In this document: positions 53,642 through 64,000 of the stretch, piece by piece | Layout of the letters: each line of letters opens with the position of its first letter | How positions within the stretch are numbered: position 1 is the stretch's first letter | Source of the DNA: Ciona savignyi | Lineage: Eukaryota; Chordata; Ascidiacea; Phlebobranchia; Cionidae | DNA: 64,000 nucleotides | NCBI GenBank assembly: GCA_000149265.1 | Contig: CH003047.1 | Span: 789,720-853,719, forward strand | Direction of reading: 5' to 3' | The notes under the pieces: model-generated | What the model saw: the letters and a program-made list of their open reading frames with translations, nothing else | Told to the model about the DNA's origin: nothing | Database searches by the model: none | Position numbers and translations under genes: made by a program

Positions 53642-56600
53642 ATGAGCAAACAAATTCTCGTTTTGTCTGCAGCGACTATGCTGCCTGCTGCATTGGCGAC
53701 TATGCTGCTGCTTGAAGGCGAAGGTAATTGTGAATGGTTTTTACGGTGTTACTTTAAGCTCAAATTGTAAAAAGTTAGTCTGCAAATACGTTTTTGATAA
53801 TAATTTTCTTTTATAAAACCGATGTTTAAATAATCGATAATTCAGCTAGGTACAAAACATTGCTCTGGTCAATTTAGTTTGCACAAAGACAATATAGTTG
53901 TTGGTATAGTCTTTTTGGTTTGTAGAAACAATATAATAATGTGGACATTCGTTCAATATTGGTAAATCATTTACTATTTATTAAACGGTATCAGACTTGA
54001 AGGTGTAGCCTTACTGTTGTTGAATATATATAGGTAGGCTATAAATTAGTAATTCAAAAAGAGCACGCAATAATGAAGAAAGCTGAAATAGTTGAACCAA
54101 ATAAACCCCTACGTATTGTGGAAGCAGATTTGCCTGCTACACCGAAAAAGGGTGCAATTGTAAAGGTAAGAACTAAGGATAATTTTTATACCGTTTAATG
54201 TTAGGTCAAGGTATCTTATTAGAGTTATATGTATAAAAGGATAACGAATGAGTTTATGTCATAAGAGCTTTCTGTGCGAATCTTTGTATCTCGCCAAATT
54301 GTGCGCAGTTGTGTCTTCAGGGAAAAGCCATCGAGCTAATTCACGTGATCAACACTGCAAGAAGCAGTGTCAATAGGCGGAGTTGTTTTTAGACAAAATA
54401 TGCAGCCAAGCGGAGACGCAACTAAATGTATTTGCTCCAATAGTTCTATGAGACGTTCCTGGCCCATTGTGTTACGAAAATAATTTTTTATAACTAGACT
54501 ACTACTGTTGAAAATGATTTTTTTCTGCAAATGTTCCAGACCAAAAATGCAGATAGCCTTTTGTTATATCTTAATATGACGATGGGATAGGATATTCATG
54601 TTTATCCCCGTGAATGGGAAAACCAAGGAGGTTAACACACGGGCAATCGTCAGATTACCTCACGCCCACTGTCGGGTTACCGAAGCTATTGCAGTGTGTT
54701 AAGTATGATTCACACGTTCCTTCAATTTGATAAAACCCATTAATTCGCTGGGTTAAGGCAATTTTCGTTAAGTGCCTTGCCTAAGGACACAACCGACCAG
54801 CTAGCGACCAGTTTCGTACCTACAACCATTCGGCTGAAAGGCAACGCACTAAACAACCAGACTAACCGGGAGGACACACGATACAACGATAAAGAATTAT
54901 TAGAATTACAGAAATGATTATTCACACGCAGAATAATCGTCATAATAGGCTATATCGCGAGCACGGTTGTCTTACCCAAGCTATTGTACTGTGTTGGGGT
55001 TGCATTTGTATATCCCAGAGAAAGTGTATTTTTTCATCAATATTTATAGAAAAAAAAAAGAAGCAAAATGCCTCATATATTTCAAATCAGTTTTTTCACC
55101 GTTCTTCGTCGTTTTACCAAAATTGTATGACATATGAAACGTAAAGTTGCAGAAGAAGTAACTGGTTAAAAACCGATAAATATGCGTATGTGTTTACGTA
55201 GGATACTGCCGGTTCAGTGGTTTAGCGTATAATCACATAGGAGAAAAGACATAACACCTGAAAACTCTACAAGGGTAATTATCTGATCAGTTCGTGCCCA
55301 CTGCTATAGATTACCGGAGATATTGCAGTGTGCATAATAACCACCTTTGCGTGTTTGCCAATCTAACGCTTATGCCCTTGACTAGTGCAAATTCCTGGTG
55401 AAACTAAATGAAATTGCAATTTGATTTTTTTAAATGTAACTTTTTTGAATTGTTCCAAAGCGTCATTTGCTTCCTCATGAACCCCAATGACTAGAAACTA
55501 CAAACACATTTGTTTGCAGGTGGCGTTCAGTGGTATATGTCATTCGGATTTGCACCAATGGGAAGACGTAATTGACGCTGGGATACAAAAGGTCTCGATG
55601 TCTGCGGCGTTGAACTACAAACTACCTATTGTTCCCGGGCATGAAATATCTGGGACAATTCATTCTTTTGGAAAGGAAACAGGTAATCCGTAGAGTACTG
55701 TCCTAGTTTATACTAAGGATTAAATTATTGTGCAGTTTTAGCAATGGATTCAGCGCTACAAATCGCTGTATAGAAAAGTACATTTTCCTATTTGCGTATG
55801 TCTTAAGTTTAAACTTAACAGATACTGGTTATAGTACTTATTTAATACCGTTTTAATCTGTAGCTTTATAGGATGTCAAAAATGAGAACACATAATGATT
55901 CCTTAATCGCATGTTTAGTCCAGTAGTGTTTATATATCTTATTTATTTGCACTGGTCGCTTTACCGCACACTTTTCTTCGAGGCTTAGTGCAATTTTTAT
56001 TTTTATAAACAATTATTTTTAATATTTTTTTAATTGGGTTTAGCGGCCACGTCAAATTATACAGAATTTTAATAGTCTATTTCTTTTTTTAGACGTGTTC
56101 TAACGACTGTCGTTTTGCCGTTTTTTCCCGTTTTCCAAATTTTTACTGATAGTCCCACTTCGTGTTTTCATCGTGAAAACAAAAAATAAACTAAACTAAA
56201 CTAAACTTATTTAAAATTAATAAATCTACAGTCCAGAATTATCACTGCTTATTCAATACGTTTTTCACTTAATAGTTCTAAAACGTCCATCTCGGGGATT
56301 TTATTGGTGTTATTATGGGGTGTTAAAACCCACTTCTCCTAGTTTAAGAGGGGGAAGGGGGCAAAGTTTTGGGGATTTTCCAGAAAATGGTTTAGAAATG
56401 GTCTTGTATTAATGAAATGTTTTTTCCTATTGAATTTCTCTATCGATTTATTACATTATTTAAAATGTTACTTTTCTGATATATGTTATACAGTTTTAAC
56501 CTTTGAAGGTAATATTCCTTTCAAGTCCCGAGATACCGTTGATAACGCCAGAAATGCCCAAAACTTATTTATTTTTTACATTTTTTGGCTTGGTAGAAAA

Positions 56601-59600
56601 AGGTTTGTAAAATAGAGAGGTGGAGGCAAACTATAAGCATATCAGTAAGCGTTTCTAAAATATCCTCCTGATTATACTTTCTTACCAATGATCTGCGGTG
56701 ACCGGACATGTCTGTTATATCTAAACTACTACCACTGGATCCTTCGCCAAGGCCGTGTAGTGTGTTGTTTTTACATAGCTAAATAGAAATCAGTGTCGCT
56801 TAAAATTCTTCTATTTAACCCTTTATTATCATTGACTTCCTATAAAGGAATTTAATTTAATTACTCTCTAGCGCCAACTACCGGTTTTTATTTTTTAATG
56901 TATTCTAACTAAATTTAAAATTGTTTAAATTTACTTATATTTATTTGATACTTTATTGATTTTGTTATGTATTTGTTTATAATCTCAATATATATAAAGG
57001 TAAGACGGAATATTCGCCCTTTTACGCAGCCGGACATGACCAACCAAGAATTATTAATACCTGTTCATGTTTTAGGTGAATCTGAGTTAAAAGTCGGTGA
57101 TCGGGTCGCTGTGTATCCATGGGCAGGGTGTGGTGACTGCGGAGCATGTAAGCACGATATGTCGGAGCGGTGCAGGGAGAAGTCAAAGGCTTTGGTAGGA
57201 GTTGGTGCCGATGGCGGGTAAATCAAGTTCTAATCGCATGTTGCCCATTAAGGTGGAAATGACAACCAACTTTATAACTAGGGTTGGAAAGATATATAAG
57301 GCTTTATAGATCCAAATGCACACACACACATCGTGAACAAGAAACTAACACACTTTAATAAATCCTAAAACATATTCTTACTCGATTGGCGAGTTTTGTA
57401 TGATGTCAAATCTTACCCACAGTGCGAAAAAGGTTAAAATCTAACCTCTCCTCATTCTAAAACCTTGTTTATTTAAAAATTCCGAAACATATTATCAAAA
57501 ATACACTTTAACATATTTTAATCAAAATACGGCCAAGTTTAAAATTTACTGTTAAATATCCACCATGATAGATTGAGGCCTTCTTAAATTTTAAACGTTT
57601 TCCTTTTTTGTACACAGTCATGCCACCTACGTCGCGGTTGCAGAGCTTCAGCATGTCGTCAAGCTTCCAGATAGCATTCCGCTTGACCTTGCGTGCATGC
57701 TGCCATGCTCAGGTGTCACAACATACAACGCAGTCACAAGCTTGTTGGAGACAGTGCAACAGGCTACTCTTTATCATGGTATGTATAGCCTATACTTATC
57801 GTGTGTACTTGTCCGGACAATCAAGCATATGGTCGATGGTCAGACGATTGTATCTTTTGGAAATTTCCTATACCCAGCGAATTAAAGGTTTCTACCTACA
57901 CTAAAAGAAAGTCTTTCATGTGCAGCAAGCATACTGTAACAGTTTCGGATATCTGAAGGTGGTCTCGAGGCAATGTGACGATTATCCATGTTATAAATTT
58001 TATATTCTTACTGTAATCTGACTAGTGGTGGGGTAAAATCTCTCCACGGGTTTTGACGGTCACGTAAATAAAATTTGAATATCCTCATATATCCTATTTG
58101 GTCAATTTATTTTTAGGGGCCTCCCTTTATTTTAGGGCTTAGCTTTATGATCTTGCTATTTCAGGAAAAGCATCGGTGCTCATCGTTGGTGCTGGCGGGC
58201 TTGGACTTTGGAGCTTGCAGATTGGCCAGGCACTCTTTCCAGCAGGCACTAAAATCGTCGTAGCTGATATAGATGTAAAAAAGTTACTGAACCAAATAGA
58301 CTAATAGGTTGTACTAAAACTAAACGAATTTTAATCATATAACACAATGTATAGATCTGGCTCCATTATGTATTCTCGCGTTTTCCCATCCACGGGAATA
58401 AAACATAAATAATATCTTACAGTAACTAAAAAGTTAAGGGACCAATCAAGCTAATTATTTCCAGGAGGACAAATTAAATCTAGCCAAAGAAAAAGGTTGT
58501 CATGACACAATATGTTGGAGTGGTGAACTCACTGAACCAGAATTGATCAAAGCTACTATGGCGAAAGGCAATGGCGGATTTGATGGTGTTATGGACTTTG
58601 TTAACACAAAGGTTACTGCTGGACGAGCATTCAGCTGCTTGAAACCTGTAAGTCAGTGGCGGTAAACTAATTTATTTGTCAGAAACATTTTTAACCGAAT
58701 TATGAACGAATATAAAGATTACAACTTAACATCTGTGTTGGGATTTTACCCTTTGGATTTATCTATGAATCATGATTTCCAAACTGTTTTGTCTGACTCG
58801 GTTACCCTAATACTATGGATCTGGCCTATAATATTGACATGTTAGGATAGGATATTTATGTTTATCCCCATAAATGGAAAAACCAAGGGGGTTAACGCAC
58901 GGGCAATCGTCAGATCACCTCGCACCCACCGTCGGATTTCCAGAGCCATTGCAATATGTTATATATGATACACACGTTCCTTTAATTTAGTAGAACCCAT
59001 TTTCTGTCAGTACTTAACTTAGCTCGTAAATGAAATTTGTAAACGGGCACATGTTTTACAGTATGGGATGCACGCAATGATTGGTTTGTTTGGGGGAGAG
59101 GCATCCTTTCCACTGCCCATGCTTGTGCTTGGTGGAAAACAAGTGAAGGGAATCTTTGTCGGCTCGCTTGCACAATTTAAGGCTTTAATCGAACTTGTTT
59201 CAAAAAACAAGGTTGGTAATTCTATTTTACTACATATTGTAAATACTTTTGGTTAAAACTCGGCTATTAACATAAGTAAATTTGCACTATAGGAAAACCC
59301 CCTTCTGCAGTTGTACAACTACCTTCGACAGAATTACCTCCCTAATTTAGTTGTAATTGCCATGGAAAGCAAATTGCCGTCCGACATTGCAGTCTTTTGC
59401 GCAGTTTCGGGTCTGGAATTTTTTCATTAATGATTATGCCACCTTTTCTGGAATTTTTTATTAATGATATGCCACTTTACTTCGAGGCCGTTTTGATTAA
59501 TCTCTATGACGTGCTTTTAACACTGTTGTCGATTTGCCGTATATTTTAACTTTCCCTAATGTTATTTTAAAGTATTAATTTGAAAACCAAAAATAAAATT

Positions 59601-59825
59601 TTAAGAAACGAAAAAAACGATATAGTGTGAGCTTAAACGGTCTGTTAAAAACTAATAAACAAAGCTTTATCCATAGCAAAAATTAATAACACTACTTTGC
59701 TGTACTATTTTTAGTTGGAAGCCCCTCCGCTAACTTACTTCAATCTCGAAGACATCACTGAAGGATTCAATCTTTTGAAGGACGGAAAAATACGTGGCCG
59801 TGGACTTATAAAAAACAAAATGTAA
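53642..59825 (+). CDS. Zinc-dependent alcohol dehydrogenase, medium-chain family
   Basis: Oxidoreductase that interconverts an alcohol and a carbonyl with NAD(H); substrate unknown. Core exons: 54073-54165 (from ATG 54073; spliced form 54050-54165), 55520-55682, 57076-57217, 57618-57778, 58165-58274, 58465-58647, 59062-59211, 59715-59825. The core is 370 residues with all phases agreeing. Catalytic-zinc ligands C38 (GICHSD), H72/E73 (PGHEISG) and probably C163 (LPCSGVTTYNAV). Structural-zinc Cys104, 107, 110 and 118 have the classic spacing. Rossmann motif GAGGLG (195-200); the acidic end of strand 2 (VVADID) favours NAD. A 5' exon 53642-53723 joins in frame to 54050 and would add a 35-residue hydrophobic N-terminus. 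The type resembles bacterial and fungal AdhP-like enzymes more than vertebrate class I-V ADH. AATAAA at 59941. Confidence 0.88.
54584..54875 (-). repeat. tRNA-derived SINE, Cics-1-like
   Basis: Full-length minus-strand copy in the dehydrogenase intron after 54165. Tail GATAGGATATTC at the left, body, and head near 54835-54875 (ACTAACCGGGAGGAC). Somewhat diverged in the head. Confidence 0.75.
55255..55345 (-). repeat. Decayed SINE fragment
   Basis: Matches 'gatcagttcgtgcccactgc', 'attaccggagatattgcagtgtg' of the SINE body, minus orientation, in the same intron as the intact copy at 54584. Confidence 0.5.
56035..56215. repeat. Dispersed repeat, GGTTTAGCGGCCACGTC family (copy 1)
   Basis: Contains 'tttagcggccacgtcaaat', 'agacgtgttctaacgactgt', 'cgttttgccgttttttcccg' and ends with a (TAAAC)n tract (about 56186-56207). 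The same words recur, inverted, at about 63165-63335 and, in part, at 59500-59600. No coding potential; the class is unknown. It lies in the dehydrogenase intron between 55682 and 57076. Confidence 0.6.
57860..57995 (+). repeat. Decayed SINE fragment
   Basis: Words of the SINE body in plus orientation ('acccagcgaattaaaggtttctac', 'tgtgcagcaagcatactgtaac', 'aggcaatgtgacgattatcc'), starting shortly after the exon end at 57778. Confidence 0.4.
58300..58420 (+). repeat. Decayed SINE fragment
   Basis: Plus-oriented 3' half: 'actaataggttgtactaaaac', 'ataacacaatg', 'gcgttttcccatccacggga', 'ataatatctta'. It lies in the dehydrogenase intron between 58274 and 58465. Confidence 0.5.
58843..59000 (-). 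repeat. Truncated SINE in dehydrogenase intron
   Basis: Minus orientation; tail 'aggataggatatttatg' at the left, body to 'agtagaaccca'. The tRNA-like head is missing. It ends about 60 bases before the exon at 59062. Confidence 0.72.
59500..59605. repeat. Dispersed repeat, GGTTTAGCGGCCACGTC family (partial copy)
   Basis: 'gacgtgcttttaacactgttgt' and 'cgatttgccgtatattttaac' align in order with the repeat at 56035, followed by an A-rich stretch. Diverged and lacking the left end. Confidence 0.45.
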
Positions 59826-60757
59826 AATATATCATTAACCTGAGGTTTAATTATAAACAAGCATTACTAGCCTCCAATCAGTCATCATATCTGTTTGAGT
59901 TTACCCATCTGAACCATTTTAATCTCCGCCATTTATGAAAAATAAACTCCGACAGTGAAACTAGTTGTAATTTCTGTATGTATGGGTATTCTATTTGACG
60001 TATCTGATCGATAAAAATTCCAAGGCGTGGTACAAAATATTAGTTATATCTACAAGGGAAAATTTTTCGTTTTATTTTAACATTGCGAGCTAACAAAGCC
60101 GGGTAATTTTATTCTATTCGGAATATTTTGCACTGATCAGCAGTATAAATGCAAATCAAAATATGGTGAGCCTTTGTGTACTTTTTTATGTTATAAAATC
60201 ACGCAAATCGTGTTGACGAAGCAAACATATAAGCGACTGTACAATAAGCACTTCCTAAAAGAAAGTAAATATAGCAATACCGTTGGCCATTACAACAAAA
60301 ATAGAACATATATTTTTAATTATACAGAATCTGTGTGATGTTATTTTTAAACTATGTACACAAGCGAACTATATCAGTCACAAACCAACAAGAAGCCTTG
60401 TCAAGTCTATTGTCTTTGTATTGTTAAATTACAGATTTGTGTAGCAAAAGTATGCTTTCTTATGGCGGGTACTTTACGCAAAAATTGAAAGCAGCGAAAA
60501 TTCAAGTTAACCTTTCTCTCGTTTAACATTTCCCGCGTTCGTTTTTTTGGAGTATCAGCGTCCCGTTTTTTTTTCTATGTAACTTTGATTTATCCCAAAA
60601 GACAGGAAAATAAAACATGGCAAAAGTAAAAGGAATGACGCAAGCAAATTATATATTTGAACGTAATAAGCTAAACAGATACTCGTGGTTGTATATAAGT
60701 GAGTGCAAGGTATCCTACAATTAATTTAAAACCTTAACCGACGAAATTGATATCGGA
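59826..60757. other. Spacer between the dehydrogenase and the secreted-protein gene
   Basis: Dehydrogenase 3' UTR (AATAAA at 59941-59946), AT-rich DNA, then a promoter-like stretch. Near 60485-60500 there is GAAAGCAGCGAAAA, which has two GAAA cores but not ISRE spacing. A TATA box lies at 60692. Confidence 0.5.
60692..60699 (+). promoter_or_regulatory. TATA box of the secreted-protein gene
   Basis: TATATAAG, 66 bases upstream of ATG 60758, giving a start site near 60720-60725 and a 5' leader of about 35 bases. It is the clearest TATA box in the window and suggests a focused, inducible promoter. Confidence 0.6.
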
Positions 60758-61874
60758 ATGTTCAAAATAAAAGCTATGTATTGTGTTTTATTATTGTGGT
60801 CGCCGAATGTCTTAGCACGACGACACAAATGCAAGCAAACTGTTTTGCAATATAACAAGACTGCTGTGTGCATGCAAGAAGAAGCGATCATTTCGGCTGA
60901 GCTTCAAATGTTTGAAAATGATCTTTCTCTTCGGACTCAATTGGTAAGTTATACAAACTCTTTAACCATGACCGATATGTATCTGTGGGACTTATAAGTA
61001 ATTATCCATAGGCGAAGTACAGACCAGAAAACAAAGTTGTTTCAAAACTGTGGGTAAAGTCTCAAAAAAACGATCCTTTGGCGAATTTGGCAATTAGTCT
61101 CCAGCGCTTAGGAACGTTAGTACAAGCAATTTCTAAGCAAATGCACCATGTAAGTAGATAGTTAAATGTAGCTGCATTTTTTAGAAAGTATTAAAAATAT
61201 AAACATTTGTAGACTGGAAGCAGTTCCTTCACATGTGCTCTTAAACAAAAGAGAAATGTCATTCCAAGAAAGGTACATTTTTAGACAACTAGTGTTTTGT
61301 TGGGTGATTATGGATATATTTATGAAATAGTGTTAATTACCGCGTTCAATTATAATTTAATTACTTGTATGTAATAAAATCGGATAAGAAAACATTTATA
61401 CAGTAGCATATTAATATATTAAATGTAGATAATCGGAAGAGAATTAGTGGTGCGTTCCGGGAAGTTGCAAGACCTCCAAAGCGTCATCGCAAGCGTTCAA
61501 CAATATCTTTTTGGGGCGAACGAGAAAACATGCAGAAAGGTAAAGCAAGTAAAACCTAACTAACATCTTGCCTGTCAGTACGCAAAGCAAACACCAACTG
61601 TCAAAGACAAATGAAGTTGAAGCTATATAACTATTTATATATAAAATATAAGGCTCAAAATTGAGAAAATGTTATTTTTAATTTTCAGACAATTTTCAAA
61701 TTTCTTAAAAAGACGACAAGGAATCCAAAACTTCTAAAATACCCGAGATCGAAACAGAGAAAATCCCGGAGGAAATGGGTTAACGGAGGAAATTGGAAAA
61801 AGTTTGGTTGTGCGGTGTTTCGTCAAATAGGAACTATACGGTGTCTCCTTCGCCAGGCCTGTCAGTCGAATTAG
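60758..61874 (+). CDS. Secreted helix-rich protein, candidate helical cytokine
   Basis: Not recognised by sequence. Exons: 60758-60943, 61012-61149, 61213-61272, 61429-61539, 61689-61874; 226 residues, TAG stop. All four introns are phase 0. Exon 1 opens with a signal peptide (MFKIKAMYCVLLLWSPNVLA; cleavage near residue 20-22), then a basic stretch and an amphipathic segment (about 28-60). Exon 2 is another (about 72-108; LANLAISLQRLGTLVQAISK). Exon 3 is a short loop with one Cys. Exon 4 is a third helix (about 130-157; GKLQDLQSVIASVQQYLF). Exon 5 starts with a fourth (TIFKFLKKT) and runs into a very basic tail (SKQRKSRRKW), then a Cys-containing C-terminus. The mature part has seven Cys and one clear sequon (NKT). 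Four helices plus all-phase-0 introns is the layout of class I/II helical cytokine genes. TATA box at 60692, AATAAA at 61952. It could instead be an unrelated lineage-specific secreted protein. Confidence 0.75.
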
Positions 61875-62129
61875 GGTTTTTCCAGTTTCGTCATAACCCG
61901 TCCCTAGATTTCTGCGTCTTTATTTATTGGATTAATTATTTTATTTTGACCAATAAAATGTTTTATATTTACCAATATGTTTCTTATTTACTGACTTACA
62001 GTGGCTCTACACAGCAGTGGTTTGTTTTGTGTAAATAAGACAGAATACTCAATCTGCCAGTTTAGTAATAAAAAAAGTGTTATCAGGTTATACCAGGATA
62101 GTATATATTTACGTTTTAAGTGGAAAAAG

Positions 62130-62235
62130 TTAATGGCGAGCAATTGTCAGATTACTAAGGAAATTGTCAGATGTTAAGGTGTCGTTTTCACACGGGTAGC
62201 CGTAAGATTACCTCGCGCCGATCGTCGGATTAAGG
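62130..62235 (-). repeat. Decayed SINE fragment
   Basis: Holds 'agattacctcgcgccgatcgtcggatta' split by small changes, with 'cacacgggtagc' before it: SINE body in minus orientation. Confidence 0.45.
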
Positions 62236-63164
62236 GAGCTCGGACACAACAAAGATGAAGCTCTAATCTACCAAGCTATTCGGTTATATTGAAAATCACC
62301 TCAGGATATTAGATCAAATTTATTGTGTTAATTATGACAATGTATGTTAATGAAAACACTGCTACAATTTCACGTACTTCAACCGATAAACGATTATTAC
62401 AAACTGACGTCCGCTAATTGCATTGCCCAAATAGTATGTCGACCAATTTTCGGATGTAGTTCGACGCTCAACCAATATGAAAACTGGACGGACGGTTAGT
62501 ACATAAATTGGGCGCTTATCATACCATGTCCGGCCTCCAACTCGACCATTAACGTGTCCCTCGAAACGTTGGTTCAATGCGGCGTAGTAAAACGGTTTTC
62601 GCAAATGTAAGTTTCAAATATATACATTTCAAAAAAAGGTCTGAGTGTTTTTATATGCTGAATATTAAAATATTCGTCGTTGCAACGCGCACAAACAAGA
62701 GTAGCGTAACCAATGCCACAATATTTGATATATCAAGTTATATAATAATAAACAACGACAATTTTTTCCAAAATAATTGACTTTCCAGTCAATGCATGGA
62801 ATAACACGACTCATCATTTTAAACGACGAAATCGAAGCATTTAGACCGCAATGTTAAACAATAAGCGGAGTTTGGGATTAAGTTTCATCTTATAGTTTGT
62901 ACGATAACACATGTGATGGGTTAATAAAAACAGTGATCACTTTTTTGAAATAGTCAACCAAGTTTATTTCTTTCCGACAGTAGTGACAAACATCGTAGTT
63001 TATTCACTAAGATCCATTGTACTGAAGTTTACATGAGGATGTCAATCGTGCTCTATGCCTTTAGAGCACTTGATAGCGCTTCGGTGTTAGTTATGTAGCT
63101 TCCGTCAATGTACAATTCATCACAACTTGGTTCAACCGAATCTGCGAGATAATTTAGATTAATA

Positions 63165-63335
63165 CTTAGTTTAGTTTATTTTTTCGCTCCTTCGTTACAA
63201 TAAAGAGGAATAAAACAGTAATTTTAAATTAAGGAGACAGGATAAAACGGCAAAACTACAGTAGTTAAAACACGTCAGTGGATAGACACATTACAAATTA
63301 AGGAAAAAAGACGTGGCCGTTAAACCTTACATTAA
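63165..63335. repeat. Dispersed repeat, GGTTTAGCGGCCACGTC family (copy 3)
   Basis: Inverse of the repeat at 56035: starts 'tagtttagtttattttttcg', includes 'aaaacggcaaaactacag' and 'gttaaaacacgtc', ends 'gacgtggccgttaaacc'. The ends agree with copy 1, supporting a discrete element of about 170-180 bases. Confidence 0.55.
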
Positions 63336-63519
63336 TAAAAAAAAATTTTAACGAAACAAATTAAATCAAAATTAACTAATTAAATTTGATGTTATTTAAG
63401 TCTTGAGTATTGAGTACTTAAGTACAGGAACCATAAGGTTTAAGTTATTTTTAAAACTAACATTTCGACCAAATGGTTACATTTTACATTTCGACCAAAA
63501 CGTTACATTTCGACCAAAT

Positions 63520-63725
63520 GGCTTGGTGGGTTAATGCGTCGCTTTCGAAACTAGCTTGACGGTTGTTTCCTTTAGAAAGGCCCTTAGCATACACCGCCTT
63601 AACGTGGTGCGCGACTAATAGGTTTTACTAAAATTAAAGGAACGCCTCAATCATGTACAATACACTACAACAGCTCTGATAAATCAGCGTTTTCCCATTC
63701 ACCTACATAAGCATGAATATCATAC
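63520..63725 (+). repeat. Degenerate SINE copy
   Basis: Plus orientation with recognisable head 'ggcttggtgggttaatgcgtcgctttcg', body words and tail 'agcatgaatatcatacccgat'. Many substitutions and a deletion after the head. Confidence 0.6.
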
Positions 63726-63786
63726 CCGATTCTAAGCTAGAAATTTATTGAAATGCTTGAAAACTTGCTAATTACAAATGTACTGG

Positions 63787-64000
63787 TAGGATATTCATGT
63801 TGTAGGATAATTATGCTTTATGCCGTGAATGGAAAAACCAACGGGGTTAACACGCGGGCAATCGTCAGATCACCTCGCGCCCACCGTCGGGTTACCGGAA
63901 CTATTGTAGTATGTTGTATAATTGAGACATTCCTTCAATTTGCTAGAACCCATTAATCCGCTGGGTTTAGGCAAAGTCCGTTAAGTGCCTTGCTCAAGGA
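63787..64000 (-). repeat. tRNA-derived SINE, Cics-1-like, cut by window end
   Basis: Minus-strand copy: 'aggatattcatg' at the left with a small local duplication, then 'gaatggaaaaaccaacgggg', 'tcagatcacctcgcgcccaccg' and 'cccattaatccgctggg'. The tRNA-like head would lie beyond base 64000. Confidence 0.78.

Larger units (their letters stand above)
61875..64000. other. Intergenic region to the end of the window
   Basis: 3' UTR of the secreted-protein gene (AATAAA at 61952-61957), then repeat remnants (62130-62235, 63165-63335, 63520-63725) and a SINE cut by the window edge. A minus-strand open frame of 80 codons at 62362-62604 has no matching splice sites that I can defend. Confidence 0.45.

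Noticed and set aside
60480-60500. Interferon-response element upstream of the cytokine-like gene.
   Set aside because: The two GAAA cores are separated by five bases instead of the two of an ISRE, so it is not counted as support for the cytokine idea.
62362-62604. Minus-strand 80-codon open frame with protein-like, tryptophan-containing composition.
   Set aside because: No defensible donor or acceptor, no family resemblance, and it lies among decayed repeats.

Overview
The window is animal DNA: AT-rich, with compact multi-exon genes, short GT-AG introns and many small transposable elements. Gene content (SPOP, adenylate kinase 8, a cohesin SMC1 subunit, IFT54/TRAF3IP1) is deuterostome-like. 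A tRNA-derived SINE with a TATCC-type tail, which resembles the Cics-1 element described from Ciona, points to a solitary ascidian, probably Ciona. The species call is inference. All exon models below were built by reading splice sites and phases by eye, without transcript data.

Layout. 1-1819 (+): last four exons of a SPOP-like BTB protein. 3765-11370 (+): adenylate kinase 8, 13 coding segments. 11474-29182 (-): a complete cohesin SMC1 gene, 25 exons and 1227 codons with every phase in agreement; it converges on AK8 with only 103 bases between stop codons. 30279-30544 (-): a possible 58-residue membrane protein. 30.5-36.2 kb: intergenic, no convincing gene. 36178-41764 and 44494-48000 (+): a tandem pair of class A GPCR genes, eight exons each with matching intron phases. 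50922-52575 (+): intronless IFT54/TRAF3IP1 with one reading-frame break. 53642-59825 (+): a zinc-dependent medium-chain alcohol dehydrogenase. 60758-61874 (+): a secreted, helix-rich 226-residue protein whose four introns are all phase 0. The remainder to 64000 is repeat-bearing intergenic DNA.

Mobile DNA lies mainly in introns and spacers. It includes at least nine SINE copies, five hAT-type non-autonomous elements with perfect 8-base target duplications, and a foldback family with TCTAAATACTACAGGA ends, one copy of which carries a nested hAT element and a SINE.

The genes do not form a pathway. AK8 and IFT54 are both ciliary in other animals, SMC1 is cohesin, and SPOP is a CUL3 ubiquitin-ligase adaptor. 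The most unusual item is the small secreted gene at 60.76-61.87 kb. Its order of signal peptide, four predicted helices and a basic tail, with five exons all joined in phase 0, is what vertebrate helical cytokine genes look like. Three genes (SPOP, AK8, IFT54) each need a one-base adjustment to match their families, while the much larger SMC1 needs none.
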